From contig NZ_LWLB01000003.1 of NCBI RefSeq assembly GCF_001905145.1, forward strand, positions 124,001-188,000: DNA of 64,000 nucleotides, given 5' to 3'. How positions within the stretch are numbered: position 1 is the first letter of the stretch; each line of letters opens with the position of its first letter. A program made the position numbers and the translations under genes. The DNA comes from Nocardiopsis sp. TSRI0078. GTDB lineage: Bacteria > Actinomycetota > Actinomycetes > Streptosporangiales > Streptosporangiaceae. Of the stretch, positions 56,593-64,000 are shown one piece after another. Below the pieces are notes generated by a model. The model did no database searches, was not told where the DNA came from, and saw nothing but the letters and a program-made list of their open reading frames with translations.

Positions 56593-56967
56593 GGGCTTCC
56601 CCTCTTTCCCGGTGGTGTGGTGCGCACCGCGGGGAGGTTCCGCCGGAGGCGGCGCGGCACCGCACCATGCTAGGGCGTGTCCGGCGGGGAGGCTCCTCCC
56701 GCGCGGCCCGGCGGTCCTGCACCTGCTCGGCGCCACCGCCCCGGCCTCCTCCTCTGGGGGCCGGTCCTCTCCGCGACCTGGGGCCCGGGACCGTCGGCCA
56801 CTTGTCCACGCTGCCTGGTGTTCTGGGTCACACTTATGGACGAATGGCAAGATATTCGCCGCCAGAACTCGACGTTTTCTCGGATTTTTCCCCTTTGTAG
56901 CGAACAGATGGCAACAAATACCACCATGTGTCTGCACACATCTCTCTGACACAGGAGGTTGGAAGCC
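56593..56967. other. promoter region upstream of 2-oxo acid dehydrogenase operon
   Basis: 375 bases without a supported gene. The right half (56820-56950) is clearly AT-richer than the surroundings (GGATTTTTCCCC, AACAAATACC) and should contain the operon promoter. Individual hexamers could not be assigned. An E1alpha RBS (AGGAGG, 56952-56957) is strong. Confidence 0.55.
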
Positions 56968-58053
56968 ATGGCTGATAACCGGGACCTTCTCCCCTCCGAG
57001 CAGCCGGTGCGGCTGCTCGACGAGACCGGGAGCCCGGTGGCCGGGGCCGCCCTGCCGTTCCCGGCCGCGGAGCGGCTGCTGGCCGCGTACACCTCCCTGG
57101 TGATCGGCCGACGCGTCAACGACCAGGCCAGCGCCCTCGTGCGCCAGGGCCGCCTGGCCGTCTACCCCTCCTCGCACGGGCAGGAGGCCTGCCAGACGGG
57201 CGCGGCCCTGGCCCTGACGGAGGGCGACTGGCTGTTTCCGACCTACCGCGACACCGCCGCCGTGATCGCCCGCGGGGTGGACCCGGTGGAGGTCCTCACC
57301 CTGCTCAAGGGCGACTGGCACGCGGGCTACGACCCCTACGCGCACAAGGTGGCGCCGCAGGCGACACCGCTGGCCACCCAGCTGCTGCACGCGGTGGGCG
57401 TCGCGCACGCCGCCCGCCTGCGGGGCGAGGACACGGTGGTCATGGCGCTGTGCGGCGACGGCGCCACCAGCGAGGGCGACTTCCACGAGGCGCTGAACTT
57501 CGCCGCGGTGTTCCGGGCGCCGGTCGTGTTCTTCGTGCAGAACAACGAGTACGCCATCTCCGTGCCCCTGGCCCGGCAGAGCGCCGCCCCGTCGCTGGCC
57601 CACAAGGGCGTCGGCTACGGGGTGAACGCCGAGCGGGTGGACGGCAACGACACCCCCGCCGTGCTCGCCGTGCTGGACCGCGCCGTGGCCGCCGCCCGGG
57701 CCGGTGAGGGCCCCCAGCTGGTGGAGGCGCACACCTACCGGATGCAGGCGCACACCAACGCCGACGACGCGAGCAGGTACCGCAGCCAGGAGGAGGTCGA
57801 CCCCTGGGAGGCGCGGGACCCGCTGCTGCGCATGGAGGCCTACCTCAGGCGCAAGCGCCTGCTCACCAAGGCCCGGAGGGCCGAGATCACCGAGCAGGCG
57901 GAGGCCGTGGCCACCGCCATGCGCGAGGGCGTCTCGAAGGAGACCGACCCCGACCCCGCCGAGCTGTTCGCGCACGTGTTCTCCACCCCCACGCCGCAAC
58001 TGGACGAACAGGCCGCCTTCCTGGCCGACGAACTGAGCAGAGAGGGCAACTGA
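56968..58053 (+). CDS. bkdA: 2-oxo acid dehydrogenase E1 alpha (BkdA/PdhA type)
   Basis: 361 residues; ATG 56968 with AGGAGG 10 bases upstream. The ThDP-binding motif is GDGATSEGDFHEALNFAAVF, ending FFVQNNEYAISVP. Phosphorylation-loop/substrate segments are YPSSHGQEACQTGAALAL and FPTYRDTAAVIARGVDPVEV, and the C-terminus has AHTNADDASRYRSQEEVDPW. The last motif and AVYPSSHGQEA resemble Streptomyces BkdA, so a branched-chain 2-oxo acid dehydrogenase is preferred over pyruvate dehydrogenase, but the two cannot be separated firmly by eye. First gene of the E1alpha-E1beta-E2 operon; no E3 gene is present. Confidence 0.88.
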   Translation: MADNRDLLPSEQPVRLLDETGSPVAGAALPFPAAERLLAAYTSLVIGRRVNDQASALVRQGRLAVYPSSHGQEACQTGAALALTEGDWLFPTYRDTAAVIARGVDPVEVLTLLKGDWHAGYDPYAHKVAPQATPLATQLLHAVGVAHAARLRGEDTVVMALCGDGATSEGDFHEALNFAAVFRAPVVFFVQNNEYAISVPLARQSAAPSLAHKGVGYGVNAERVDGNDTPAVLAVLDRAVAAARAGEGPQLVEAHTYRMQAHTNADDASRYRSQEEVDPWEARDPLLRMEAYLRRKRLLTKARRAEITEQAEAVATAMREGVSKETDPDPAELFAHVFSTPTPQLDEQAAFLADELSREGN

Positions 58054-58054
58054 C

Positions 58055-59047
58055 ATGGCGACCGACCCCACCAAGCTCTCCATGGCGCAGGCCCTCAACC
58101 ACGCCCTGCGCGACGCCATGGCCGAGGACGAAGCGGTGTACGTCTTCGGCGAGGACGTCGGCCCCCTCGGCGGCGTCTTCCGCATCACCGACGGGCTCAC
58201 CGCCGAGTTCGGCGAGGACCGGTGCTTCGACACCCCGCTCGCGGAGTCCGGCATCGTCGGCATGGCCGTCGGCATGGCGATGAACGGCATGCGCCCCGTC
58301 GTGGAGATGCAGTTCGACGCGTTCGCCTACCCGGCCTTCGAGCAGATCGCCAGCCACGTGGCCAAGACCCGCAACCGCACCCGCGGCCGGGTCGGGCTGC
58401 CCATGGTCATCCGCGTCCCCTACGCGGGCGGGATCGGCGGCGTCGAGCACCACTGCGACTCCTCCGAGGCCTACTACGCGCACACGCCCGGCCTGACCGT
58501 GGTCACCCCGTCCACGCCCGCCGACGCCTACTTCCTGTTGCGCGATGCGATCGCCTCCGACGACCCGGTCGTCTTCATGGAGCCCAAGAAGCTGTACTGG
58601 GGCAAGGACGAGGTCGACCTGACGGTCCCCGAGCCGCCCATCGGCAGGGCCGTGGTACGCCGGCCCGGCACCGACGCCACCCTCATCGCCTACGGGCCGT
58701 CGGTGCCCACCGCGCTGGAGGCCGCCGAGGCCGCCGCCCAGGAGGGCCGCAGCCTCCAGGTGGTGGACGTGCGCTCCCTCGTCCCCTTCGACGACGCCAC
58801 CGTGTGCGAGGCGGTGCGCTCCACCGGCCGTGCGGTCGTGGTCGCCGAGGCCAGCGGGTACGCCAGCGTCGCCTCGGAGATCGTCGCGCGGGTGACCGAG
58901 CGCTGCTTCCACTCCCTGGCCGCGCCGGTGCGACGCGTCACCGGCTTCGACATCCCCTTCCCGCCCCCGAAGCTGGAGCGCTTCCAACTGCCGGGCGTGG
59001 ACCGGATCCTGGACGCCGTCGACGACCTTCAGTGGGAGGACCAGTGA
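58055..59047 (+). CDS. bkdB: 2-oxo acid dehydrogenase E1 beta
   Basis: 330 residues; ATG 58055 begins one base after the E1alpha stop. Landmarks: the transketolase pyrimidine domain (EDEAVYVFGEDVGPLGGVF, DTPLAESGIVGMAVGMAM), VEMQFDAFAYPAFEQIASH, VIRVPYAGGIGGVEHHCDSS, and the C-terminal domain FDIPFPPPKLERFQLPGVDR. It pairs with the E1alpha product as an alpha2-beta2 tetramer that decarboxylates the 2-oxo acid and acylates the lipoyl arm of E2. It overlaps the E2 start (GTGA), so the stoichiometry is translationally coupled. Confidence 0.92.
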   Translation: MATDPTKLSMAQALNHALRDAMAEDEAVYVFGEDVGPLGGVFRITDGLTAEFGEDRCFDTPLAESGIVGMAVGMAMNGMRPVVEMQFDAFAYPAFEQIASHVAKTRNRTRGRVGLPMVIRVPYAGGIGGVEHHCDSSEAYYAHTPGLTVVTPSTPADAYFLLRDAIASDDPVVFMEPKKLYWGKDEVDLTVPEPPIGRAVVRRPGTDATLIAYGPSVPTALEAAEAAAQEGRSLQVVDVRSLVPFDDATVCEAVRSTGRAVVVAEASGYASVASEIVARVTERCFHSLAAPVRRVTGFDIPFPPPKLERFQLPGVDRILDAVDDLQWEDQ

Positions 59048-60477
59048 CGACGCAGACCTTCGACCTCCCCGACCTGGGAGAGGGCCTCACCGAGGCCGAG
59101 GTGGTGCGGTGGCTCGTCGCCGTCGGCGACACCGTGGCCGTGGACCAGCCGGTCGTGGAGGTGGAGACCGCCAAGTCGATCGTGGAGGTCCCCTCCCCGT
59201 TCGCCGGCACGGTCAGCGCGCTGCACGGCGAGGAGGGCCAGGTCATGGAGGTCGGCAGGCCCCTGATCAGCGTGGCCGACGGCTCCGCCGGCGAGCCCGC
59301 CTCCGCGGCCGGGTCCGACACCGCGGCCGGGTCCGACGCCGCGCCGGTGTCGGCGGGGGAGCGCTACCGCGAGGAGGAGCGCGCCGGATCGGGGTCGGGG
59401 AACGTGCTGATCGGCTACGGAACGCCCGAGGCACAGGCCTCCGGGCGCCGCCGGCGCCCGCGCAACCGCCCGCCCGCGCGCCCGGCCCAGCCCGCCGTGC
59501 CCGCGTCCACGGGCACGGCCGCCTCCGGTGCGGGCGACGGCACACCGGCCCCCGCGCCCACGCGTCCCCCTCTGGTCACCTCTCCGCTGGTCCGGCAGAT
59601 GGCGCGCGAGGCCGGGCTGCGGATCTCCGAGGTTCCCGGAAGCGGTCCGGGCGGGCTTATCACCCGGCGCGACGTGCGCGCCGCCATCGAGGCCGCGCAG
59701 GCCGCAGCCGAGCCCGCGCGATCCCCGGCCGCGTCCGCGCCCGCCGCCGAGCCCGCGCCCGTCGCGGCGGGCGCCGTGGACGCGCGCACGGGGCTGGCCG
59801 AGTCCCAGCGGGTGCCCATGAGCGGGTTCCGCAAGAGCGTCGCCGCGTCGCTGTCCCGCAGCCGCAGCGAGATCCCCGAGGCGACCGTCTGGGTGGACGT
59901 GGACGCGACCGAGCTGGTCCGCCTGCGCGAGTCCCACCCGTCCGGGCCCGGACTGCTGTCCTACGTGGCCCGGTTCGTGCTCGCCGGTCTGCGTGCGTAC
60001 CCCGAGCTCAACGGTCTGGTGGACACCGAGCGCGGCGAGCTGGTGCAGTACGACGGCGTGAACCTGGGCCTGGCCGTGCAGACCGACCGGGGCCTGGTCG
60101 CCCCGGCCGTCATGGGCGCGCACCGGCTCACCACGACGGAACTCGACGCGGAGATCAGGCGGGTCACCGCCGCGGCCCGGGAGGGCGGGGTCTCCCCGGC
60201 CGAGATGACCGGCGGCACCTTCACCCTCAACAACTACGGGTCGCTGCGGGTGGACGGCAGCGCCGCCATCATCAACCACCCGCAGGTGGCGATTCTCGGC
60301 CTGGGCCGGATCATGGACCGCCCGTGGATCGTGGACGGGGAGCTGACCGCCCGCAAGATCACGCAGCTGTCGTTCGCCTTCGACCACCGCGTGTGCGACG
60401 GCGGCGCCGCCGCGGGCTTCATGCGCGTGGTCGCCGACGCCATGGAGGACCCGGCCGCGGCCATCGCCCGCCTGTAG
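59044..60477 (+). CDS. bkdC: dihydrolipoamide acyltransferase E2
   Basis: 477 residues; GTG 59044. One lipoyl domain (residues 1-80) has the lipoylated Lys44 in VETAKSIVEVPSPFAGTV. A long Ala/Pro-rich linker leads to the E1/E3-binding domain (SPLVRQMAREAGLRISEVPG and RDVRAAIEAA at about 180-220), then another linker. The catalytic acyltransferase domain has MSGFRKSVAASLSRSRSEIP and active-site His448 in FDHRVCDGGAAAGF. A single lipoyl domain is usual for BCKDH E2. A terminator follows 15 bases after the stop. Confidence 0.93.
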   Translation: MTTQTFDLPDLGEGLTEAEVVRWLVAVGDTVAVDQPVVEVETAKSIVEVPSPFAGTVSALHGEEGQVMEVGRPLISVADGSAGEPASAAGSDTAAGSDAAPVSAGERYREEERAGSGSGNVLIGYGTPEAQASGRRRRPRNRPPARPAQPAVPASTGTAASGAGDGTPAPAPTRPPLVTSPLVRQMAREAGLRISEVPGSGPGGLITRRDVRAAIEAAQAAAEPARSPAASAPAAEPAPVAAGAVDARTGLAESQRVPMSGFRKSVAASLSRSRSEIPEATVWVDVDATELVRLRESHPSGPGLLSYVARFVLAGLRAYPELNGLVDTERGELVQYDGVNLGLAVQTDRGLVAPAVMGAHRLTTTELDAEIRRVTAAAREGGVSPAEMTGGTFTLNNYGSLRVDGSAAIINHPQVAILGLGRIMDRPWIVDGELTARKITQLSFAFDHRVCDGGAAAGFMRVVADAMEDPAAAIARL

Positions 60478-60491
60478 GCGCGGCTCCGAGC

Positions 60492-60528
60492 AGCGCCCCG
60501 GGGAGTCGGCACCCCGGGGCGCTTTCCT
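60492..60528 (+). terminator. terminator after E2 gene
   Basis: AGCGCCCCGGGG pairs with CCCCGGGGCGCT (loop of eight), followed by TTTCCTGT. Confidence 0.85.
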
Positions 60529-60579
60529 GTCCGGTGCTCCTCCGCCCGCGTCCACCGGCCTCCGCTAGGCTCGGGCGCC

Positions 60580-60939
60580 ATGACCGTGGGAACCGTGGAC
60601 CAGTGGGTCGTCAACGCCGCCGAACCCTACCTCCTCGCCCGCTTCTGGGCCTTCGTGCTGGGAGGCGAGCCGGTGGCGAGGCCCGACGGCTGGGCCTACG
60701 TGGCGGGTGCCGAGGGGCGGCCCCGGCTGTCCTTCCAGCCCGATCCCGGGCCCGGGACCGGGCGCAACCGCATCCACATGGACGTACGGGTGGACGACAT
60801 CGCCGAGGCCGCCGACGCGGTCGTCGCCGGGGGAGCCGGCCGGAGGGGCGGCCCGGTCACCGACGGGCAGGGGACCTTCCAGGTGCTGCTCGACCCCGAG
60901 GGCAACGAGTTCTGCCTGGTGGAGCCCTCCGCCCGCTGA
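60580..60939 (+). CDS. VOC-superfamily (glyoxalase-like) protein
   Basis: 119 residues; ATG 60580. One vicinal-oxygen-chelate unit: VDQWVVNAAEPYLLARFWAF (beta-alpha start), PRLSFQPDPGPGTGRNRIHM, DVRVDDIAEAADAVVAGGA, and the C-terminal LDPEGNEFCLVEP, which carries the Glu that is usually a metal ligand. The usual first His is replaced (Asn in the first strand), but IHMDV supplies a His. It belongs to the glyoxalase_6 group of unassigned actinobacterial proteins. A monocistronic unit convergent with the MBL-fold gene. Confidence 0.85.
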   Translation: MTVGTVDQWVVNAAEPYLLARFWAFVLGGEPVARPDGWAYVAGAEGRPRLSFQPDPGPGTGRNRIHMDVRVDDIAEAADAVVAGGAGRRGGPVTDGQGTFQVLLDPEGNEFCLVEPSAR

Positions 60940-60955
60940 CGGCGGGCGGGCCCGC

Positions 60956-61945
60956 CTACTCCTCGCCCTCCCGGGCCTCGGCGTCGGCGGTCCGGCCGCG
61001 CAGCATGAGGTCCAGTACCTCCATGAACCGGTCGGTCCGCCGCCGGCCGAGCACGAAGGGGTTGTCTCCACCGGGATCGTCGCGGACCTGCTCGGCGCGC
61101 GCGAGCCCGTCGTCGATGGGGTGGTTGGCCAGTTCCACGTCCACCCCGGCCCTGCGCATCCGGTGGCGGAACGAGCGGATGGACGCCAGGTAGGTGCGCA
61201 GTTCCGCGAGCTTCTCGGTCGGTCGGGTGCCTCCCCACAGCATGGCCGTATGGCTCTCGGAACCCGTCCGCACGGGGAGGATGGGCGAGACGGTGCCCGC
61301 GGTGTGGCCGGGAGTGGCGTACAGGCGGAGGGCCGTGTCGCCGAGGGTGAGGCGTTGGCCGTCCGTGATCTCCAGGTCCCGGGAGGGGGCGTGCTCCGGC
61401 CGGGTGCGTTCGACGAGGTCCCAGTCGGCCGGTGACATCAGCACGCGTGCCCCGTAGCGGTCGGCGAGGTACTGCGCCCCGCCGAAGTGGTCGTGGTGGC
61501 CGTGGGTGACGACGACGTACCTGATCGCCTCCGGATCGGCTCCCAGTTCGCGCAGACCCGGGACGATCACGTTCCCGGCGTCCTCGGGGGACCTGAGCGC
61601 GTCGATCAGCACGATCCCGTCGTCGGTGAGGACCGCCATGGCGTGCACGAATCCCACGCTCAGCATGGCCAGGTTGTCGAACAGCCTCACCGGGGCCGGA
61701 GCGGCCAGTTCAGGAGGAGCGGTGCCGGGGGTCAGCGCCCGGACGAGGTTCCGAAGGACCGGGTCCTCCCCTGCCAGCCTGACCGCACGGTCGTAGTAGC
61801 ACTGGCCGTCCGTCGCGGCGGCCGCGGTCGGCGAGGCGGGACCGACCACCCCGGCGCCGGCCGCGAGCCCGACGACGGCGAGCCGGGCGAAGCGGCGCCG
61901 GGAGAGGGCGTCGCTGCTGTCCTCACGGGGGGACGGTGGCTTCAC
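60956..61945 (-). CDS. Tat-exported metallo-beta-lactamase-fold hydrolase
   Basis: 329 residues; GTG 61943-61945 chosen because AGGAGG lies six bases upstream and the signal peptide then begins MKPPSPREDSSD. The twin-arginine motif SRRRFARLAVVGLAAGAG is followed by AAAAT. The mature domain has the zinc signature THGHHDHFGG, then MSPADWDLV, and ATPGHTAGTVSPIL as the second metal-binding region. The C-terminal helical part (EKLAELRTYLASIRSFR) is like that of subclass B3-type or lactonase-like secreted MBL proteins. The substrate is unknown; a beta-lactamase activity is possible but not implied. Followed by a VOC gene on the other strand. Confidence 0.87.
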   Translation of the reverse strand: MKPPSPREDSSDALSRRRFARLAVVGLAAGAGVVGPASPTAAAATDGQCYYDRAVRLAGEDPVLRNLVRALTPGTAPPELAAPAPVRLFDNLAMLSVGFVHAMAVLTDDGIVLIDALRSPEDAGNVIVPGLRELGADPEAIRYVVVTHGHHDHFGGAQYLADRYGARVLMSPADWDLVERTRPEHAPSRDLEITDGQRLTLGDTALRLYATPGHTAGTVSPILPVRTGSESHTAMLWGGTRPTEKLAELRTYLASIRSFRHRMRRAGVDVELANHPIDDGLARAEQVRDDPGGDNPFVLGRRRTDRFMEVLDLMLRGRTADAEAREGEE

Positions 61946-62103
61946 GGCGGTCCTCCTGCTGGCTGTCGGGGAAGGAAGGGTGGCGGGGCGGGAGCCGGAA
62001 CGGCCTCTCACCGCTGCCTTTCCCTAACGCCGGCACCCCGCCTCCCGGTTCGGTCCTGGGCGGGTCCGGTCCGCCCCGCACGGCGGGCGAGGCCGGGAGG
62101 GCC

Positions 62104-63003
62104 TCACCGCCCCTCGCCCAACAGCGCGAACAGGCTCGAGAAGCCCTGTTCGCCGTGGCCTTCGGCGATCCGGCGCCTCATCAGCTCCCTGACCTCCCGC
62201 ATCCGCGCGGATTCCACGCCCATGGACTCCCGGTGGCCGATCATGTCGTCCATCAGTGCGGCCTGGACCCTGAGGGGACCGAGGTCCGGCGGGTAGTCGC
62301 CGGATCCGACCGCCTCGCCGATCGAGGTCAGCAGCGTCGGGTACGCGGCCACCAAACCGGCGGCACGCTCGGCGAACTCCACCACGTCGACCCCCTCCGC
62401 CCGCACCAGCCGGAGGGTGTGCAGGAATCCGAGGAGCAGTTCGTAGCCCACCGCGACCTGGGCCATGAACTCCACGGCGGCCAGGCCGGCGTCCGTGCCG
62501 TGGTAGGCGGTGTCGCCCAGTGCCCGCAGTGTCGACTCGTGGGCGTCGAACGCGCGCCGGGAACCGCTGATGGGAAGCAGGAGGTCCGGGGTGCCCACGT
62601 GCGGCGGATCCCCCATGATCTTGCCGTCGAGGTACTCGGCACCGCGCTCACGCGCCCAGCGCTCGTAGGCCCGCGCCTGTGCGGGGGAACCGCTCGTGAG
62701 GTTCACCAGCACCCTGCCCGCGATCGTGGAATCGACCGAGGCCAGTACCTCGTCGACCGCTGTGCCGTCGAGCAGGCAGACCACGACGAGCCCGCTCGCC
62801 GCCACCGCCTCCGAGGCCGTCGCGGCGGCCGTGGCGCCGAGGCCGGCCAACGGAGCGGTCCTGCCCGCCGTCCGGTTCCAGACCGTCGTGTGGTGGCCGC
62901 GTTCGACGAACGTCCTGGCGATCGCCGACCCCATGTCGCCGAGGCCGAGCACGGTGACCCGGGGAGCCGCACCGGCGTCGCCGCCGTCTGTTCTCGTCAG
63001 CAT
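62104..63003 (-). CDS. imine-reductase-like NAD(P)-dependent oxidoreductase
   Basis: 299 residues; ATG 63001-63003 with AGGGAAC upstream. The N-terminal Rossmann domain is VTVLGLGDMGSAIARTFVER, followed by GHHTTVWNRTAGR, whose Arg suggests NADPH. The C-terminal helical domain ends with MGVESARMREVRELMRRRIA and EGHGEQGFSSLF. That overall pattern is typical of actinomycete imine reductases (relatives of 3-hydroxyisobutyrate dehydrogenase), which reduce cyclic imines or catalyse reductive amination. The natural substrate is unknown. A MerR-type promoter lies about 40 bases upstream. Confidence 0.86.
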   Translation of the reverse strand: MLTRTDGGDAGAAPRVTVLGLGDMGSAIARTFVERGHHTTVWNRTAGRTAPLAGLGATAAATASEAVAASGLVVVCLLDGTAVDEVLASVDSTIAGRVLVNLTSGSPAQARAYERWARERGAEYLDGKIMGDPPHVGTPDLLLPISGSRRAFDAHESTLRALGDTAYHGTDAGLAAVEFMAQVAVGYELLLGFLHTLRLVRAEGVDVVEFAERAAGLVAAYPTLLTSIGEAVGSGDYPPDLGPLRVQAALMDDMIGHRESMGVESARMREVRELMRRRIAEGHGEQGFSSLFALLGEGR

Positions 63004-63041
63004 GTTCCCTGCCCTTCGGAGCGGATGCCCGTCGCCCGGAA

Positions 63042-63072
63042 AGGCTAGGAACTCAACTTGACTTGAGGTCAA
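63042..63072 (-). promoter_or_regulatory. MerR-type promoter of the imine-reductase-like gene
   Basis: Minus strand: -35 TTGACC (63067-63072) and -10 TAGCCT (63042-63047) with a 19-base spacer. The spacer holds a CTCAA...TTGAG dyad. An overlong 19-bp spacer with a central dyad is the hallmark of promoters untwisted by MerR-family activators; the dyad resembles the SoxR box (CCTCAAG...CTTGAGG). No MerR-type regulator gene is visible nearby. Confidence 0.72.
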
Positions 63073-63093
63073 GGGCCCGGGTCGCGGACGAGA

Positions 63094-63116
63094 GGCCCCG
63101 GCCGAGGACCGGGGCC
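63094..63116 (-). terminator. hairpin(s) between paaZ and the imine-reductase-like gene
   Basis: GGCCCCGG pairs with CCGGGGCC across a seven-base loop. A second GC hairpin (CGCCCCGC...GCGGGGTG) follows near 63138-63157. They lie downstream of paaZ on the minus strand and upstream of the MerR-type promoter. Confidence 0.5.
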
Positions 63117-63160
63117 GGGGTACCCGGGCACGACGCGGCGCCCCGCCGCCGCGGGGTGCG

Positions 63161-63205
63161 GCGACAGGGCGCCTTGTCGACAGGCCGACTCGTCTGCCTG
63201 TCTAC
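63161..63205 (-). repeat. GTCGAC dispersed repeat touching the paaZ stop (R11)
   Basis: Contains GCGACAGGGCGCCTTGTCGA and CAGGCCGACTCGTC, the same words as R3 and R10. It overlaps the last bases of the paaZ stop codon at 63202-63204. Confidence 0.55.
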
Positions 63206-64000
63206 TCCTCGCCCTTGGCGACCAGGGTGAGGACGTCGTAGGTGGCCACGGCCTCGCCGTCCTGGTCGGTGACCAGGGCGTCCCAGCGCACCTCGCCGTA
63301 GTCGGCGTTCGTGCGGGGCGTGATCTGCTTGGCGGTCAGCGTCACCCGGATGGTGGAGCCCTCCTTCACCGGAGTGAGGAAGCGCAGGTTGTCCACGCCG
63401 AAGTTGGCCAGCACCGGTCCCGGGGCCGGGTCCACGAACAGGCCCGCCGCCAGCGACACCACCAGGTAGCCGTGCGCCACGATCCCGCCGAACAGCGGGT
63501 TGGCGGCGGCGGCCTCCTCGTCGGTGTGCGCGTAGAAGGTGTCGCCGGTGAACTCGGCGAAGTGGTCGATGTCGGCGCGGGTGACGGTGCGCTCCGCCGA
63601 CCGGATCGTGTCGCCGATCCGCAGCTGCGACAGGTCCTTGCGGAACGGGTGCACGTCGCCCACGTCGCGCTTCGACCCCGTGGTCCAGTGGCCGGTGATC
63701 GCGGTGACCATGTCCGGGGACGCCTGCACGGCGGTGCGCTGCATGTGGTGCTTGACGCCGCGCACACCGCCCATCTCCTCGCCGCCGCCCGCGCGGCCGG
63801 GCCCGCCGTGTACCAGGACGGGAAGCGGGGAGCCGTGGCCGGTGGACTCCTTGGCGTCGTCCCGGTTGAGCACCAGGATGCGCCCGTGCCAGGGCGCGAC
63901 GCCCAGGACGACCTCGCGGGCCACGTCCGGGTCGTTGGTGACCAGCGAGCCCACCAGGCTGCCGCTGCCGCGCGCGGCCAGCTCCACGGCCTCGGAGACG
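63202..64000 (-). CDS. paaZ: PaaZ oxepin-CoA hydrolase/aldehyde dehydrogenase, 3' part (gene runs off window)
   Basis: Only the C-terminal about 265 residues are inside the window; the frame continues open through position 64000 (VSEAVELAARGSGSLVGSLV), so the start is outside. The first 100 visible residues are the end of the aldehyde-dehydrogenase domain (GRILVLNRDDAKESTGHG, then VLVHGGPGRAGGGEEMGG). The rest is the MaoC-type enoyl hydratase domain, with GDTFYAHTDEEAAAANPLFG and GGIVAHGYLVVSLAAGLF. PaaZ opens and oxidises the oxepin-CoA ring in phenylacetate degradation. Other paa genes would be expected to the right of the window. Confidence 0.9.
   Translation of the reverse strand, partial: VSEAVELAARGSGSLVGSLVTNDPDVAREVVLGVAPWHGRILVLNRDDAKESTGHGSPLPVLVHGGPGRAGGGEEMGGVRGVKHHMQRTAVQASPDMVTAITGHWTTGSKRDVGDVHPFRKDLSQLRIGDTIRSAERTVTRADIDHFAEFTGDTFYAHTDEEAAAANPLFGGIVAHGYLVVSLAAGLFVDPAPGPVLANFGVDNLRFLTPVKEGSTIRVTLTAKQITPRTNADYGEVRWDALVTDQDGEAVATYDVLTLVAKGEE

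Overview
The window is a high-GC actinobacterial chromosome segment centred on the replication origin. It carries the order rnpA-rpmH-dnaA-(oriC)-dnaN-gnd-recF-DUF721-gyrB-gyrA-DUF3566-tRNA-Ile, with parB-parA-rsmG-jag-yidC-yidD on the other side. A 6-phosphogluconate dehydrogenase gene between dnaN and recF, GTG/TTG starts, very high GC and an actinobacterial sigM/anti-sigma/trxBA block point to Streptosporangiales. A Nocardiopsis-like member of Nocardiopsaceae is the best guess; this is inferred from gene order and protein style, not from a search.

Layout. 0.2-10.2 kb (+): envelope block with a DUF6049 secreted/membrane protein, two tandem MurJ lipid II flippases, a membrane pseudokinase with a discoidin-like outer domain, SigM and its zinc anti-sigma factor. 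10.4-12.9 kb: a two-component system (-) and a small membrane protein (+) sit between anti-sigma and trxB. 13.0-14.4 kb (+): trxB-trxA behind a SigR-type promoter. 14.7-20.6 kb (-): parB, parA, rsmG, jag/khpB, yidC, yidD, rnpA, rpmH, with seven perfect parS sites. 20.6-24.5 kb: dnaA flanked on both sides by DnaA-box clusters; the main origin lies between dnaA and dnaN. 24.5-34.7 kb (+): dnaN to tRNA-Ile.

35-64 kb is accessory and metabolic. It holds a DUF4232 secreted protein, a cold-shock protein with a DEAD-box helicase, an MFS transporter, a GH15 enzyme with a pyruvate-oxidase-like ThDP enzyme (-), and a 1029-residue FAD/Fe-S oxidoreductase coupled to an enolase-superfamily enzyme (+). It continues with a DUF4383 protein, a catalase (-), a three-gene formate dehydrogenase (+), a purine phosphoribosyltransferase (-), a branched-chain/pyruvate-type 2-oxo acid dehydrogenase E1alpha-E1beta-E2 operon (+), a VOC protein, a Tat-exported metallo-beta-lactamase-fold protein, an imine-reductase-like oxidoreductase behind a MerR-type promoter, and the 3' end of paaZ running off the window.

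Two sequence-level themes stand out. First, eight identical 14-bp parS cores occur; two are read through as codons of parA, three lie in perfect palindromes, and one lies about 27 kb from oriC. Second, a dispersed family of short GTCGAC-containing repeats sits mostly at the 3' ends of transcription units. One copy is in frame inside a response-regulator receiver domain, and another forms a 30-bp-arm inverted repeat inside oriC.
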